35,446 bases of DNA, from contig CAZUZD010000021.1 of the NCBI GenBank assembly GCA_964624465.1, positions 1-35,446 on the forward strand, read 5' to 3'. Made by a program: the position numbers and the translations under genes. The first letter of the stretch is position 1; every line of letters starts with the position of its first letter. Positions 1-8,483 of the stretch are shown here, piece by piece. The DNA is from CAZUZD01 sp964624465 (lineage in GTDB: Bacteria > Planctomycetota > Planctomycetia > Isosphaerales > Isosphaeraceae). The notes beneath the pieces are model-generated. The model saw only the letters and a program-made list of their open reading frames with translations. It made no database searches and was not told the DNA's origin.

Positions 1-2708
1 ACGCCGGCGAGGTTGTCGAGGACCTCCTCGAGGTCGAAGGCGACGGCCTCGATCTCGATCCGGCCCGCCTCGATCTTCGAGAAGTCGAGGATGTCGTTGA
101 TGATCCGCAGCAGGGCCTTGGCCGAGCCGTCGATCTTGCGGAGATAGTCGCGCTGCCTGGCGGTCAGCCCGGTCTGGAGGGCGAGATGCGTCATGCCGAT
201 GACGGCGTTCATCGGCGTCCGGATCTCGTGGCTCATGTTGGCCAGGAAGTCGGACTTCGCCCGGGTGGCCTCCTCGGCCTTCTGCCGGGCCGCGACCAGG
301 TCCGCTTCCAGGAGCTTGAAGTCGGTGATGTCCTGGGTGACGCCGTACATGTCCCGCGGCTTGCCATGCTCGTCCTTGACGACATGGCCGAGGGCGTGGA
401 TCCAGACGGTCCGGCCGTCGACCGGCCGCTTGTAGGCGTAGGTTGTGTCGTAGACCGGGACGCTGCCCGCGACGGCGGCGGCGAAGTTTGCCGCCGTGAC
501 CTCGGCCGCGGCCGCGTCGCCCAGGCGGACGTGCTCGGCCCAGTGCGCCAGCGAGTAGCGGTGGTCGGGGGTGGGCGGGTCGCCGAAGATCCGGGCCGCG
601 CGCTCCGACGAGTTGTACCAGCCCGAGCCGTCCAGCGGCACGTGCCAGTAGCCGGCCTTCGTGAGGTCCAGGGCGCTGTCGGCCAGGAAGTTCATGTGCT
701 CGAGCTGGTCGCGGCTCCGCTTGAGCGCCTCCTCGGCGCACCGGCGTTCGGTGATGTCGGTGAAGCTGACCACGGCGCCCACGATCGCGCCGTCCTTGTG
801 GATCGGGGTGGCGCCATACTCGACCGGGAGCCCGTGGCCGTCCCGGCGCCAGAGGAACTCGTCGTCGATGCGGCTCGCCTCGCCACGGGTGTAGGCGGCG
901 TGCATCGGGCACTGCTCCACCGGATACGGGGTGCCGTCGGCCCGGCTGTGATGGATCAGGGCGTGCGAGGGCTGCCCGATCAGCTCCTCGGCCGCGTACC
1001 CCAGCAGCCGGGTGGCGACCGGGTTGACGAACGTGATCACGCCCTCCTGGTCGACCCCGAAGATCCCCTCGGCCGTCGATTCGAGGATCCGTCGGCTGCG
1101 CTCCTCGCTGACGATCACTTCCTGCTCGAGCCGGCTCAGGTCCCGGATGTCCCGGATCGAGCTGCAGACGAGGATCCCCGGCCCATCCGGGTCGGGGAGT
1201 GGGCTGAGGCTGACCTCCACGGGGAACGCGCAGCCGTCCTTGTCCACCGCGGTCTGGGCCCGGGCGCTGGCGATCGAGCGGTCCGACGGATTCCGGCCGG
1301 CGTCCTCGGGCCGCGACGGTTGCCCGGCGCGCAGTCGCTCCGGGAGGAGCTCATCCACCGTGCGCTCGATGAGCTCCTCGCGGCGATACCCGAAGAGCCG
1401 CTCGGTCTGCGCGTTGACCAGCCGGATGCGGCCCTGCTCGTCGCTGATGACCAGGGCGTCGGGGATCGCCTCGATCAGCGTGCGGACCTGCTGCTCGCTC
1501 CTCTGCGCCTCCTCCTTCGTATGCTCCAGATCACCGATCAGGCCCTCGAGCCGCTGCTTGTGCCGCATCTCCTCGGTGATGTTGTTGCCGACGCAGAGCA
1601 GTTCCTTCTCGCGTCCCTCGCCGGTCCGGATCACCCGGTTCGACCACGCGACCCAGATCCGCTCCCCCGACCGCGTCACATTCTGGTTGACCTCGTTGAC
1701 CTGCACGTCCTGGCCGTTGAGCGCGGCCATCCGCTGCCGCACCGCGTCGTGCCACTCCGGCGGTACGATCAGGTCCAGCCGCTGCCCCACCAGCTCGGCG
1801 TTGGAGTAGCCGAGGAGCTCGGAGGCGTAGCGGTTCGCGAACGTCACGATGTGATCCCCGTCGACCTTGATCACGATCGCTCGCATGAAGTTGACCAGCT
1901 CGTCGTAGCGCGTGGCGAGCCTGGTCACCATGTCCTCGAAGACCGAGGCCAGCCGTCCCAGCTCATCGCCGCGTCTGCGCACCTCGTCCAGGGCCCCCAG
2001 CTCGTAGGCTTCGTCCTCGACGGCCTGGGCGGCCGCGGTCAGCCGATCGAGTGGCACGGTCACCAGGCGCCGGAGCGCGACGTAGCCGATGGCCCCGCTG
2101 GTCAGCAGCAGGGCCGCGATACCCGCGGCCAGCCGCGCGTTCTTGGTGGCGAGCTCGGCGAGCAAGGAGTCGGTCCGGTAGCCGACCTCCACGATCCGCG
2201 GGCCGTCGGCCCCGGAGACGCCCACGTACTTGTAGACGAGGTTGTCGATCTCGCGCTTGCGACTCTCCTGGACCACGACGTCCGTGTGCCGGGGATCGCC
2301 GTCGAGCAGGCGCAGGAAGACCCCGGCCTGCGGCTGGTCTGCCTGGAACGTGAACTCCACCCCCTCCGTGCCCATGACCACCCGGCCGGTCCGGTCGGTG
2401 ATCCAGAACTCGTAGTCGTAGTCCTTCTGCTCCTTGGCGAAGCGGGCGAGGTCCTTCAGGTGGCGGTTGACCTCCTCGGGCGCCATCCCGTCGGGCCGCT
2501 GCTGCTGGGCGATGGCCACGAGGTGCGCGACGATCCGGGCCTGCATGACCATCTGGTCGCCGATCGCCTCCTCGACGAAGCGCCGGGTGGACGCGTAGAC
2601 CAGGAAGGTCGTGATCACGGCGGTGACCACGACGGGGGTCCCGACGAGGAGCAGGATGCGCGTGTTCAGTCCAAGCGTACGGAGCCGTCGTGGCGTCTGG
2701 AACCGCAT
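1..2708 (-). CDS. Multi-PAS membrane sensor histidine kinase (3' end cut off by window)
   Basis: Inner-membrane sensor kinase that would autophosphorylate on histidine and pass the phosphate to a response regulator. I translated the minus strand from the ATG at 2708; the frame is open to base 1, giving about 902 residues with the C-terminus missing. Order: TM1 (about 13-37), a periplasmic sensor region, TM2 (about 190-213), HAMP (about 213-265), four PAS domains (about 272-382, 404-523, 537-655, 673-795), then HisKA with the H-box NMSHEIRTPMNAV; the phospho-acceptor is His827. HisKA continues through DILDFSKIEAG. The ATPase domain and any receiver lie beyond the window. The start is supported by GAGGA about 9 bases upstream and by TM1 following at once. 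The third PAS has a CPMH motif that could be redox- or ligand-sensitive. The signal and the partner regulator are unknown. Confidence 0.93.
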   Translation of the reverse strand, partial: MRFQTPRRLRTLGLNTRILLLVGTPVVVTAVITTFLVYASTRRFVEEAIGDQMVMQARIVAHLVAIAQQQRPDGMAPEEVNRHLKDLARFAKEQKDYDYEFWITDRTGRVVMGTEGVEFTFQADQPQAGVFLRLLDGDPRHTDVVVQESRKREIDNLVYKYVGVSGADGPRIVEVGYRTDSLLAELATKNARLAAGIAALLLTSGAIGYVALRRLVTVPLDRLTAAAQAVEDEAYELGALDEVRRRGDELGRLASVFEDMVTRLATRYDELVNFMRAIVIKVDGDHIVTFANRYASELLGYSNAELVGQRLDLIVPPEWHDAVRQRMAALNGQDVQVNEVNQNVTRSGERIWVAWSNRVIRTGEGREKELLCVGNNITEEMRHKQRLEGLIGDLEHTKEEAQRSEQQVRTLIEAIPDALVISDEQGRIRLVNAQTERLFGYRREELIERTVDELLPERLRAGQPSRPEDAGRNPSDRSIASARAQTAVDKDGCAFPVEVSLSPLPDPDGPGILVCSSIRDIRDLSRLEQEVIVSEERSRRILESTAEGIFGVDQEGVITFVNPVATRLLGYAAEELIGQPSHALIHHSRADGTPYPVEQCPMHAAYTRGEASRIDDEFLWRRDGHGLPVEYGATPIHKDGAIVGAVVSFTDITERRCAEEALKRSRDQLEHMNFLADSALDLTKAGYWHVPLDGSGWYNSSERAARIFGDPPTPDHRYSLAHWAEHVRLGDAAAAEVTAANFAAAVAGSVPVYDTTYAYKRPVDGRTVWIHALGHVVKDEHGKPRDMYGVTQDITDFKLLEADLVAARQKAEEATRAKSDFLANMSHEIRTPMNAVIGMTHLALQTGLTARQRDYLRKIDGSAKALLRIINDILDFSKIEAGRIEIEAVAFDLEEVLDNLAG

Positions 2709-3320
2709 GACGCTGTCCTCGTCCCTGCCACACCCCCGATGCTGGCGATTCCCACGTCGACGGGGGACCATGGTGCTGCCAACTTACGGGCAACGGCGGC
2801 GAAATTCGAGCCGCCCGACCCACGACAGCCAGCTCCCGGGGTCGGAATCCTCCGGAGTCCGCCCGCGTCTTGGGCCGTGTCCTCGCCGTCCCGACCCGGG
2901 TCCTGGGCGTTCGAACCCTTCCCGGCGCACTCGCGACGGAGCGCGCACGATCGCCCCTTGTGGCTCCAGCAGCAACCACTCGCGGCGAGCCGTCTCGGGC
3001 CCCCGGGTCGCCGGGGCCGCGGGCCCGCGGCCGGATTGACCCCGGGAGATCCGCCAGGTGCGACCGCTGGCGCTCCCGGAAGTCGGGCCGGTGAGCGCCG
3101 CGGCGACGGCGCGGGATGGGGTACCGCATCGGGGACGAAGGGCGACCGTCCAGTCTGCAAGCGATCCGGGCTCGGGCAGGGAGTGGGGGCGCGCCCTGGG
3201 TGAGCCACCGGGTTCGAGCGATCACGGATTCGCCCGCTCGCCTGGCGGAACCCGGAAGGCCGCCTCGGGCCCGCGGAACCACACCCGGGCGACCTGCCCG
3301 GCATCACGACGCCGGCGCCC
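2709..3320. other. Intergenic region, 612 bp, no gene seen
   Basis: This lies between the start of the truncated kinase and the stop of the RTLLS-motif protein, both on the minus strand, so it should hold the kinase promoter. Open frames here are rich in R, P, G and S and show no family motif. The only clear structure is an 18-base perfect palindrome at 3015-3032. I could not find a convincing sigma-70 or sigma-54 promoter. Confidence 0.6.
3015..3032. repeat. 18-bp perfect palindrome GGCCGCGGGCCCGCGGCC
   Basis: The sequence equals its own reverse complement over 18 bases and has no loop. It sits near the middle of the 612-bp spacer, about 300 bases from either gene. It could be a hairpin, a protein-binding site, or a chance product of G+C-rich sequence. 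Confidence 0.5.
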
Positions 3321-5661
3321 TCAGCCCGGGGAGTTCAGGTTGATGGTCTCCACCGTGAACCATCCGGGCTGCTGGTTGGTCACCAGTTGCTGGGTCGTCG
3401 AGCCGGTCAGCCGGTTGATCTCGCTGATGAGCAGCGGCTGCGACGGGTACTTGTAGAACAGGCCGGAGTCGTTCCCGAGCGCCCAGAGGATGTCGTTCGC
3501 GGCGTCGAAATAGCTGGCGTAGCTCGGCACGCCGGGCGGCCGGATGTCCGGCGAGGGCAGCTCGAACTTCAGCACCTTCCACTGCAACGGCGCGAGCTTG
3601 CGGAGGAAGTACCCCTCGAAGGCGTCGTCCGTCGCCTGCGCCAGCTTCTGGTTGGACCCCGGCGGCCAGTAGAGCGTGCCGTCGAGGATGCCCGCGCCCA
3701 CCGCCAGGAACCGTCCCGGGTCGCTGAGGATCGACCCCTTGAAGCCGGAATTCGCCTCCTGGGTGGCGCTCAGGACCGAGGCCAGCTGCGTCTGGAGCTT
3801 GACGTACGTCGTCTGGAGTGACGTGCCCGAGCCGCCCCCGGTGACGTCGCCGATGCCTGAGTCGATGCCCGAGGCCAGGATCGCCGCCACGATGCCGCCC
3901 GCCGGGCTGACGACGCTCGCGGCGCCGGCGAGGCCCGCGAGCGCCGCCTCGAACAGGTCGGTGAACACGACGGTGAAGATCGACCCCGCCTGATCGTCCG
4001 TGCTCAGCTCGACGAGGTCCTTCGTCTGGCTCAGCAGCGCCGTCGCCTGCTGAGCGATCTGAAGGTTCAGCGAGTCGAGCTCGTCGAACATCCGGTAGGT
4101 CGCCAGCACCGACGACAGCTCGGAGAGGAGCTGCGAGCGGACCGCCTGCCAGTCCCCCGCCGACACGCCGCGGGGCCGCGCCATGGTCAAGATCAGCGAC
4201 GGGAAGAGCGCCAGGTCGTAGACGGCGAACTGGTTCGTGTACTGCTGCCGCAACCCCCAGCTGCGGGCGGGGACCGTCGGCGAGCGGGCGAAACCCAGCT
4301 GCGTGTTGATCGCGTCGTAGGCGGCCTGCCGGCCGGTCGTCCACGCGGCGTACCCCGTCGCGGGCTGGTCCGCCAGGCCGTACGTCAGGAACGACAGGCC
4401 CCCGGCCTGGTTGACCCCCACCAGCCGGTACCGCGACGCCGCCGCGAACTGGACCAGGCCGCTGGGAGGCACGGGGGCGTCGACCGTTACCCACGTCGTC
4501 GCCCCGGGGGGGAGCACCGACAGTCCGGCCGGGGTCTGTCCCCAGAACGTGCCGTCGGCCGTGCCCACGCCCGCACCCAACCCGGGCAGGGCCGGCAGCG
4601 GCTGCCAGACCCCGTTCGTCAGCCGGAAGCTCTGGGTGGTGTAGTTGGGCGCCAGACCCTCCAGGGCCGTCAGCCAGACGTTGCCGGCCGAGCCCACGGA
4701 GAGGGCGAACGGGAGGTTTCCGCCCGAGGACTGCTTCGTCCAGGTGTTCGAGGCCGTGCCACCGTAGGAGTACAGCTGCTTGCTCACCCCTCCGATCGCC
4801 CAGGCGGTGCCGTCGGATCCGGCGGCGACCTGCTCGATCCAGTCCCCGCCCGGCAGCGGCGCCAGGCCCAGGTTCACGGATCCGACGTACTTCCCGTTGT
4901 TTCCCACCAGCGCGATGAGCTGTGTGGCGAAGTTGTTCTGGGCGTCGATCGTCTGGACCCAGACCTTGCGGTAGACGTCATACCCGGCGAAGTCCTGCAG
5001 CACCTGGTCGGCGGCGAGCCCGACGATCTGCGTCCCGGCAGGGGCCGTGTAGACCTGCGTCCAGGTCTGCGCGTACGGGTCGTACAGGGACAGTTCCCCC
5101 GATTCGAGGGGGGCGCTCAGCACGACGCTGTCCGCGCTCATCGCCACCGTGTTCGCGCCGGTCGGCCAGCTCGGGCTCAATTCCCGCCAGCGGGTGCCCA
5201 GGTCGAAGACCGGCCCCAGGGGCAGGCCCGGGTCGGGGATCGCCGCGGTCACCGCCGCGTGCGGAGCCAGCCGCGGCAGCCCCGGCGCGGCCGGGAATTC
5301 CCGGCGGATCGCGGCCAGGCCGAGGTTCCAGCCCTCCGGGGCTCGCCCGTGCATCGCGGCGACCAGCGCCCGACCGGCCGCCGGGTCCCGCCGCTGCAAC
5401 TGGGCCAGGAGCGTCCGCCATTCCCGCGGGTGCTGCGCCCGTGCCCGGTGGATCAGCGCCTGCTGCCAGCNNNNNNNNNNGGGCCTCGGCGGAGGCGACC
5501 ACCGGCACCGGCGGGGGGCTCCGGCGGACGGCCGCCGCCGCGACGCTCGCGACCTCCGCCCGCGCGCCCGCCTGCGACAGCAGCGTCCGCTCCTCCATCG
5601 CCTCGACCGCGGGTCGGAACCGGGAGATCGGGCGGCCGCGCCCGGGCTGGGACCTCGACAT
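3321..5661 (-). CDS. Secreted RTLLS-motif protein with tectonin-like repeats and a hydrophobic helical region; interrupted by assembly gap
   Basis: Function unknown. The reading starts at ATG 5661 (GAGG about 8 bases upstream). An Arg/Pro-rich leader ends in VEAMEERTLLS, the N-terminal motif of many planctomycete exported proteins. After about 60 codons it meets the run of Ns at 5471-5480. Past the gap it continues in another frame for about 716 codons to TGA at 3321. The middle holds short beta-propeller-like repeats with tectonin-type signatures (SDGTAWAIGG, AGNVWLTA, ADGTFWG). The C-terminal third is helical and amphipathic (about 4190-3700), with a long hydrophobic alanine/glycine stretch near 3975-3850, then a Trp/Tyr-rich tail. 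A propeller lectin joined to a membrane-active helical domain is one reading, not proven. An alternative start at 5750 lies in the post-gap frame but loses the RTLLS motif. Confidence 0.8.
5471..5480. other. Assembly gap (10 Ns)
   Basis: Ten unknown bases fall inside the gene at 3321-5661. There are 181 coding bases before the gap and 2150 after it, on the minus strand. One plus two leftover bases make a codon, so the true missing length should be a multiple of three. Ten is therefore a placeholder and not the real size. Confidence 0.97.
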
Positions 5662-5873
5662 CGCAGGGGCCTCGCTGACGTGATCTGATTCGCGAGCGAC
5701 CGCCGCGGGTCACCCTCCAGCCGACGGCGGCTCGCTCCGGAGGGGATCACGTCCGGCTGTGGAACGACGGCCCGCGTCGAACGGCGATCTCAGACGTGAT
5801 TAAACTCACGACTGATCAACTGAAACGCCATTTGACCAGACCGGAGCCCCGCGATCAAGCCGCCCCGGGCCCG
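5662..5873. other. Intergenic region with an A+T-rich patch
   Basis: This 212-bp spacer separates the DUF1684 stop from the start of the RTLLS-motif gene, both on the minus strand. Bases 5795-5845 are markedly A+T-rich for this genome. They contain a small inverted repeat, CGTGA at 5795-5799 and TCACG at 5806-5810. This is the likely promoter or operator zone for the gene starting at 5661, but no box pair matches consensus well. Confidence 0.35.
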
Positions 5874-6761
5874 TCAGCGCTTGCGGTACTTCTCGCCGGC
5901 TTCCACCCGCACCTTGATCACGTTCGCCTTCGGGGCGGTCGGGCAGGTCGTGAACGCGGAGACTGCGCACGGCGGGTTGTACGCCCGGTTGAAGTCGAGG
6001 GTGAAGCTGGCGTGGTCCGGCGGGCGCCGATCGATGGTGAGGAACCGGGCGGGCGGGTAGGTGGTGTCGCCGGCCGTCGCGTCCCGGAACACGAAGAACA
6101 GGCCGTCGCCCTCGGCGATCGCGTCCAGGGTCCGTTCCTCGCCGTCGAGCCGGAACCGGGCGAAGCCGGGGCACGGCTGCTCGGACGTCTGGCCGAGCAC
6201 GTTCACCACCGGGATCGTCCGGCCCTCCGGGTACGGCACGAAGGTCGCCTCGACCCGGAACCGCTCGTCGGCCGGATACCAGAGGCAGCCCGGGAAGTCC
6301 CGCCGCACCGCCGACGCGTTGTCCGCGAGCCGGAGCACGAACTTGCCGTCCCGGACGATGATCTGGAACCGCAGGCGGCCCAGGCCGACCCAGTCCTGAC
6401 GGTCGACGGCGAATTCGCGTGCGCCGGTGAACGACCGGTCGCCGGCGACGAACTCGACCCCGTCGGCGGGCTGGAGGGTCACGCGGCTGGTCGCCGCATC
6501 GACGTGGATCACGCCCAGCCGTTCCGGGCCGGTGCCCTTCAGCTCGACCGGGAAGACGACATCGTTGTCCCGGCCAGTGCCGATGGTGTTCACCCCGGGT
6601 TGAAGGGCGAACCGGCCAGCCAGCGTGAGCCACCCGTTGTCCGCCCGGAGCGCCTGCTCGCGGGCGTCGCGCCAGGTGTGCAGTTCCCGCTCGAAGGTCG
6701 AGTCCCCCCACGCCGACATCGAGCCGATGACCACCACGATTGCCAGGAGCATGCCGGTCAT
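5874..6761 (-). CDS. Exported DUF1684 family protein
   Basis: A 295-residue DUF1684 (COG3358-type) protein; its biochemical role is not established. Two family signatures are visible. Near the N-terminus (about 43-61) is GWLTLAGRFALQPGVNTIG. Near the C-terminus (about 256-291) is a DFNRAYNPPCA segment followed by TCP, a conserved Asn and AGEKY. A hydrophobic leader (MLLAIVVVIGSMSAWG) suggests export. I prefer ATG 6761 because GAGGA lies 4 bases upstream and the leader then begins at the N-terminus. An in-frame ATG at 6800 would add 13 charged residues ahead of the leader. The gene stands alone, transcribed away from the SWIM-MoxR-VWA operon with a shared 357-bp upstream region, and is complete. 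Confidence 0.9.
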   Translation of the reverse strand: MTGMLLAIVVVIGSMSAWGDSTFERELHTWRDAREQALRADNGWLTLAGRFALQPGVNTIGTGRDNDVVFPVELKGTGPERLGVIHVDAATSRVTLQPADGVEFVAGDRSFTGAREFAVDRQDWVGLGRLRFQIIVRDGKFVLRLADNASAVRRDFPGCLWYPADERFRVEATFVPYPEGRTIPVVNVLGQTSEQPCPGFARFRLDGEERTLDAIAEGDGLFFVFRDATAGDTTYPPARFLTIDRRPPDHASFTLDFNRAYNPPCAVSAFTTCPTAPKANVIKVRVEAGEKYRKR

Positions 6762-7118
6762 CGGTTCCTCGATCTCCAGGGGACGGCGGGCGTCGGCCAC
6801 GCCAGCATCGGAACCCGTCGCGTCGCGGCCGGGAAAACGGCCCGGGCCCGGGGGATGCCCCCGATGGTCTCCAGGCGGTGCGCGGCCTCGAACGGGCGTG
6901 GCTCCTCGATGCGGGGCGGTCCCTTGAGGTAACCCAGAACCGACCCCGAAGCAAGCAGCTGGAGTGCGAGCGAGCGCGGGCGCCGCTCCTGCACGCGGAT
7001 TGCGATTGAGGGGTGAAGTGTCGATCTACCCCCTTGCATGCGGCCCGGGCGCCGCTAAGTTCGAATCCGCGAGGACACCGCGTCTCCGGCCGTGGCCGGG
7101 CCGTGGAGGGGTTGCGGC
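6762..7118. other. Divergent promoter region between DUF1684 and the five-gene operon
   Basis: A 357-bp region between two divergent starts that must hold promoters for both. On the plus strand TTGCAT (7034-7039), a 16-base spacer and TAAGTT (7056-7061) are a weak sigma-70-like pair 58 bases before the SWIM gene ATG. GGAGGGG at 7105-7111 is its ribosome binding site. No coding capacity or strong repeat was seen. Confidence 0.4.
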
Positions 7119-8462
7119 ATGAGTTGGACAGCCGAGCAGGTACTGGCGCTGGCCCCCGACCCGGCCTCGGCCAAGGCGGGCCGCGACCTGGCGACGGTGC
7201 GGAAATGGGTCACCCTGGCCCGCGACGAGCGCGCGGCCTGGGGGGAGTGCCAGGGGAGCGGCTCGAAGCCGTATCAGACCCGCATTGACCTGGCCGAGCC
7301 GGCCTTCGGCTGCTCGTGCCCGAGCCGGAAGTTCCCCTGCAAGCACGCCCTGGGGCTGTTCCTGCTGCTCGTGCAGCGCCCCGGCGACTTCGGCAGCGGC
7401 CCGCCGCCGCCCTGGGTCGCCGACTGGCTCGACACGCGGGCGAAGAAGGCCGAGACGAAGGCCCAGAAGGCCGAGGCCCAGGTCCAGGCCGAGGCGGTTG
7501 ATCCCGAGGCGGCGCGGAAGGCGGCCGAGCGACAGGCGAAGGTCGCCGCCGGGCGGCAGGCCCGGGTCGAGGCCGGCCTGAACGACCTGGACCGCTGGCT
7601 GGGCGACCTGACCCGTCGCGGACTCGCCGCCGTGCGGGGCGAGCCGTACTCGTTCTGGGAGGGGACCGCCGCGCGGATGGTCGACGCCCAGGCCCCGGGC
7701 GCGGCCCGGCTCGTCCGCGAGCTGGCCGGCATCCCCGCCTCGGGCGAGGGCTGGCAGGGCCGCCTGCTCGAGCGGCTCGGCCGGCTCCACCTGCTGCTGG
7801 AGGCGCACCGCCGGCTGGAGTCGCTCCCCGAGTCCACCCGGGACGACGTCCGGGCGCTGGTGGGCTGGACGCAGTCGCAGGAGGAGGTGCTGGCGGGCGC
7901 CGGGGTGCGCGACCGCTGGATCGTGCTCGGGCAGCGGGTCGAGGAGGAGGATCGCCTGCGCTCCCAGCGCCGCTGGCTCTGGGGCGAGCAGACCGGCCGG
8001 GCCGCCCTGGTGCTCCACTTCGCCCACGGCTCGCAGCCGCTCGACACCAGCCTGGTGCCCGGCACGGTCGTCGACGCCGAGCTGGCGTTCTTCGCCGGGT
8101 CGTTCCCGTTGCGGGCGCTGGTCAAGGCGCGCCACGCCACGGCGGCCGCCTGCGCGGACGGTCCGGGAGCCGCCACGATCGCCGAGGCGCTGGCGGCTTA
8201 CTCCGGGGCCCTGGCCCGGAACCCCTGGATCGAGCGGGTGCCCATCGCCCTGAGGGCGGTGCACGCGGTGCGCCACGGCGGTTCGTGGGCCGTGAGCGAC
8301 GGCGACGGCACCCGATTGCCACTGTCCGAGACGTACCAGCGTGGCTGGAACCTCGTCGCGCTCGGCGGTGGCCGTCCGATCGCGCTGGCTGGAGAGTTCG
8401 ACGGGGACACCCTGGCTCCCCAGGGCGCCTGGTCCGAGGGTCGATATCTGCCGCTGTCCTGA
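7119..8462 (+). CDS. SWIM zinc finger family protein
   Basis: First gene of the five-gene operon, 447 residues. The SWIM zinc-binding signature CxCx6CxH is complete near the N-terminus: Cys65, Cys67, Cys74 and His76 in the segment GCSCPSRKFPCKHALGL. SWIM fingers are known to bind zinc and are proposed to bind nucleic acid or protein. A charged Ala/Lys/Glu-rich helix, probably coiled coil (about 107-165), follows; the rest is a helical and beta domain of no recognised fold. I chose ATG 7119 because GGAGGGG lies 7 bases upstream; an in-frame earlier start at 7092 has no such site. There is no signal peptide, so it is probably cytosolic. The gap to the DUF5691 gene is 21 bases. The role is unknown; recognition of a substrate or nucleic acid for the MoxR/VWA machine is an inference. 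Confidence 0.9.
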   Translation: MSWTAEQVLALAPDPASAKAGRDLATVRKWVTLARDERAAWGECQGSGSKPYQTRIDLAEPAFGCSCPSRKFPCKHALGLFLLLVQRPGDFGSGPPPPWVADWLDTRAKKAETKAQKAEAQVQAEAVDPEAARKAAERQAKVAAGRQARVEAGLNDLDRWLGDLTRRGLAAVRGEPYSFWEGTAARMVDAQAPGAARLVRELAGIPASGEGWQGRLLERLGRLHLLLEAHRRLESLPESTRDDVRALVGWTQSQEEVLAGAGVRDRWIVLGQRVEEEDRLRSQRRWLWGEQTGRAALVLHFAHGSQPLDTSLVPGTVVDAELAFFAGSFPLRALVKARHATAAACADGPGAATIAEALAAYSGALARNPWIERVPIALRAVHAVRHGGSWAVSDGDGTRLPLSETYQRGWNLVALGGGRPIALAGEFDGDTLAPQGAWSEGRYLPLS

Positions 8463-8483
8463 ACCCGGGAGCCGCGACGCACG

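Noticed and set aside
186..3203. 1005-residue plus-strand open frame
   Set aside because: It lies opposite the sensor kinase, whose minus-strand translation shows PAS and HisKA motifs. Composition is Val/Arg/Asp/Gly-rich with no family motif.
2666..3307. 213-residue minus-strand open frame in the spacer
   Set aside because: Composition is Arg/Pro/Gly/Ser-rich, with no start signal or recognisable motif, and it runs into the kinase start.
5662..5750. Alternative start at 5750 for the RTLLS-motif gene
   Set aside because: It uses the post-gap frame through a region of Arg/Ser-rich shadow sequence and loses the conserved leader that starts at 5661.
7059..7068. GTTCGAATCC, resembling a tRNA T-loop
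   Set aside because: The flanking five-base arms do not pair and no acceptor or anticodon stem is present upstream.
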